Assembly: GCA_013398955.1 (NCBI GenBank) | Contig: VWPU01004897.1 | Location: forward strand, 168,332 to 232,331 | Length of the DNA: 64,000 nucleotides | Direction: 5' to 3' | DNA from: Callaeas wilsoni | Taxonomy: Eukaryota; Chordata; Aves; Passeriformes; Callaeidae | Shown here: in pieces, positions 61,801 through 64,000 of the stretch | Layout: each line of letters opens with the position of its first letter | Position numbering within the stretch: position 1 is the first letter of the stretch | Translations under genes and position numbers: made by a program | The notes under the pieces: model-generated | Seen by the model: the letters and a program-made list of their open reading frames with translations, nothing else | Told to the model about the DNA's origin: nothing | Databases searched by the model: none

Positions 61801-62624
61801 TCATGAATTGCATGGCATTTCAAATACCTGACTATTTAAAATGCCTTGAGATTTGTGCTGATCAGAGCTAGCTAGAAATCCAATGCTATGTTTTTACTGA
61901 TTCCTGAATTATTACCGTTGTTCTTAATTACTCAGAGTTATACAGCACTTGATCAGTGCTTCTATTACATAAACACAGGAGCTGTTGTTCCAAGGGCCAG
62001 CAGTCACTAAACACCTGGCACGCCTCTGTCTCTGGTGGCAGACGACAGGGCTGTGGAGAGGATCCACCTGGTGATGCCTCGGCACCTTCTGGCTGCAGAG
62101 CACCTTAAAGACTTACCTGTGAAATGGGATCCACCTCACCCAACACTGCCTGGCTGTGTTGGCCAGGTACCCAGCCCAAACCTGTCTCTCTGCAGTTAAT
62201 AAAGGAGAGATATTCAGAGGTCAATTTATTTCATCTGTCTCACATATTATTTTCAGAAAACGAGTCATTTTCCAAAGGACTGTTTCTTTCCTCACTGACC
62301 ACAGGAGGAGCCTAAGGGGCCATCCATCCACATTCTGTGCCTTCAGAAGTACTAAAAAAACCTGCAAGTGACCATAGAAAGGTCTGTTGCTAAAGAAAAT
62401 GATTAGATTTCTTCAAATCCAGCCGAGATCTTATAAACTTGATTCACACACAAAGCCAGCACCTATATATTGCCCATAGTTTTTGGAGCCTTGGTTGAAA
62501 TACAGTAAGATTGCAAGAGAAGGGAACTGAAAGACAACATTTTGTAATGGAAAAGTGTTAGTATTAGACAGTATTAGACACTGTAGAAATGTTGGCATAG
62601 CCTGGCAACCTAATTTGCTATATG

Positions 62625-62640
62625 CCATGTAATTACATGG
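62625..62640. repeat. 16-bp perfect palindrome CCATGTAATTACATGG
   Basis: An exact inverted repeat with no spacer and a TAATTA core. It shares its central 12-mer with the palindrome at 44169-44180 and 11 bases with 10564-10574. It could be a dimeric homeodomain-type site or chance. Confidence 0.5.
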
Positions 62641-63497
62641 ATGGATCTTCTTGTAACTTACACCTGCTGAGAGATATAAATGTGCCTGTGTGGAATTGGT
62701 GATGTCCGTAGTTTTGTTCATGTCCTTTGGTTTCCTGGTACCTTGAAGACATTACACTGATAATATCCCCCATTAGATGCATACCACATGCTGCAATGAA
62801 CTAAATAATACTCATTTTATTTACAGAAAATCATGAGGATATACTGGTTTTGTCTGGATAAATAAATAACAAATGCATGCACAGCACAGTTTTGATGACT
62901 GGGGCCCTAAAGAGGCATGTTGCTGACTGTAACACTTCAGTTGTGCTTTTCAAAGGACATCCTAATGAGAGACTATACCTCCTCCAGAGACTCCCCAAGC
63001 AAGCTGTGACACACACATTTGCACAGAACTGCACACGTACATCTGAAAAGTCAAACATGCTCCCTTTGTCCAGATTAGAAAATGAACTACTAAAAATGTG
63101 TCCTGTTAATCTTTTACAAATCACCACTAATCTTCTTCCCACTGTTTTTGAATACTCTCTCCTTTGGATTCCTCTGTTGTTAACTATTTGATCAAGGCAA
63201 TGTAATTCTGTCTGGTCATCACAACTCCCCCTTTATACTTCAAAGAAATGCCTGCATATTTTTCAGGAAAATTATTTTCCACTATTTCACACAGAGCTTT
63301 ATTTTTCTTTAAAGAGTGGGTGAATAGAATGTTCTGTACCAGCATGTACCAGCAAAAGCCATAGACTGCAAAGATTTCCTTGCTGATTTAGCAAAGAATA
63401 AAGATGTTTATTAAGGTGTTTGTTTTCCACATATTCCTGAGATAATACAGATTATCAAACTGTTGTTTCAAAATAGTCTTAATCTTTTTTCTTTTGC

Positions 63498-63560
63498 AAA
63501 AATAATACATGTGTAATAGAAAATAATACAAATACATGAATAATACAAAAATAATACAAG
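63498..63560 (+). repeat. Imperfect AATAATACA repeat
   Basis: Four AATAATACA words within about 60 bases, separated by unequal AT-rich spacers (two of them almost adjacent at the right end). A low-complexity tract. Confidence 0.7.
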
Positions 63561-63739
63561 GTCACATCTAAAAAATTCTAGGGCATTAAACTTAAAAGTG
63601 CTATTCATTTTTATTTAAAGAAATCTGGTATTATTTTTGCTTATGAGACACTATACCTATGGATTTTTAAGAAACAGATATTAGTCTCTGTGTGATGTTT
63701 GAGGGAATGAATCGTTTCTTCATAGCATTCATTGACAGG

Positions 63740-64000
63740 GAAGAAAATTGCAACAATAGACAGGTAGGAGCAGCCTCCCATTCACAGGTCCTGGCCCCCA
63801 TGAGACACATGAGCATCTATTGGAAGGACGACACAGCAGGGCATAGGCAATCCATGAAGTTCCTGGAATGCACTAATGGTGACTTCCTACTCCAAGTGAC
63901 AGAGGAGCCATTGAGGAGAGGTGCTGTGCTGTGCTGGACCTTGCTCTCACAAGTGAGGGGCTGGTGAGAAATGTGAGGCTCAAGGGAAGCCTGGGCTGCA
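63740..64000 (+). mobile_element. CR1 LINE, endonuclease-domain fragment (runs off window)
   Basis: The plus strand encodes YWKDDTAGHRQSMKFLEC, then LLQVTEEPLRRGAVL, then after a frame slip text matching LxxEGLVxxVKVKGSLGC. These are the end of the CR1 apurinic-type endonuclease domain, just before the RT. Nucleotide landmarks agree: 'caatagacaggtaggagcag', 'tggaaggacgacacagcagg', 'gtgacagaggagccattgag', 'gctggaccttgctctcacaa'. The catalytic GDFN box expected just before this block is lost (Met-Arg-His-Met in its place). The left end is truncated at about 63740, and the element probably continues beyond base 64000. Unlike the other CR1 pieces here, it keeps upstream coding sequence. Confidence 0.9.

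Larger units (their letters stand above)
58836..63739. other. Unique AT-rich sequence, no gene supported
   Basis: No gene or repeat family was recognised in 4.9 kb. Small structures present are a CA/TA-rich tract at about 58916-58945, an exact 10-bp doublet (GTATTAGACA x2, 62561-62580), a 16-bp palindrome (62625-62640) and four imperfect AATAATACA copies at 63498-63560. Confidence 0.5.

Overview
The window looks like a gene-free stretch of bird nuclear DNA, either intergenic or the inside of a very long intron. The strongest evidence is the repeat content. There are several CR1 LINE copies whose 3' ends carry the avian ATTCTATG-type octamer: two on the + strand ending near 13.73 and 30.72 kb, one on the - strand starting at 48.76 kb, and a mirrored pair of tails at 51.74-51.85 kb. 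There is also a long terminal repeat at 38.49-39.09 kb of the family that begins TGTGGTTTAACCCC, which I recognise as a dispersed bird ERVL-class LTR. I cannot name the species. I found no protein-coding gene, tRNA, rRNA or CRISPR array that I can support. The longest open frames (about 155-176 codons) are either antisense to CR1 or no longer than expected by chance in 64 kb.

Layout. 0-3 kb: remnants of old LINEs (an L2-like 3' end and two old CR1 pieces). 3-13 kb: mostly unique AT-rich sequence with one purine-skewed block and a weak L2-like fragment at 9.35-9.52 kb. 13.2-13.7 kb: a TTTC microsatellite, then a young-looking CR1 3' end. 17.9-20.6 kb: three CR1 pieces of different ages, all on the - strand. 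21.5 kb: a GAAA microsatellite. 29.1-30.7 kb: a CR1 reverse-transcriptase/3' fragment split by a solo-LTR-like insertion with a 4-bp target duplication. 38.5 kb: the ERVL-like LTR. 41.5 kb: an AAAAG array with a 25-bp higher-order period. 44-47 kb: unique sequence with an RFX X-box-like site, a TAATTA palindrome and a CTCF-like site. 48.8 kb: another CR1. 51.7 kb: two CR1 tails in mirrored orientation. 55.5-56.7 kb: a GC-rich retroviral-type LTR with CCAAT boxes, a TATA box and a polyA signal, containing the only N of the window. 58.5 kb: an old L2-like reverse-transcriptase fragment. 63.74 kb to the end: a CR1 endonuclease-domain fragment running off the edge.

I see no operon, pathway or defence system. 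The history is layered retroposition: old L2/CR1 remnants, then younger CR1, then LTR insertions, one of them into a CR1. The non-repeat features most worth testing are the 44.1-44.3 kb cluster and the CTCF-like site at 46.6 kb. All repeat-family calls come from reading and memory, without a database search, so outer boundaries are approximate (about 10-40 bp) unless a target duplication or terminal motif fixes them.
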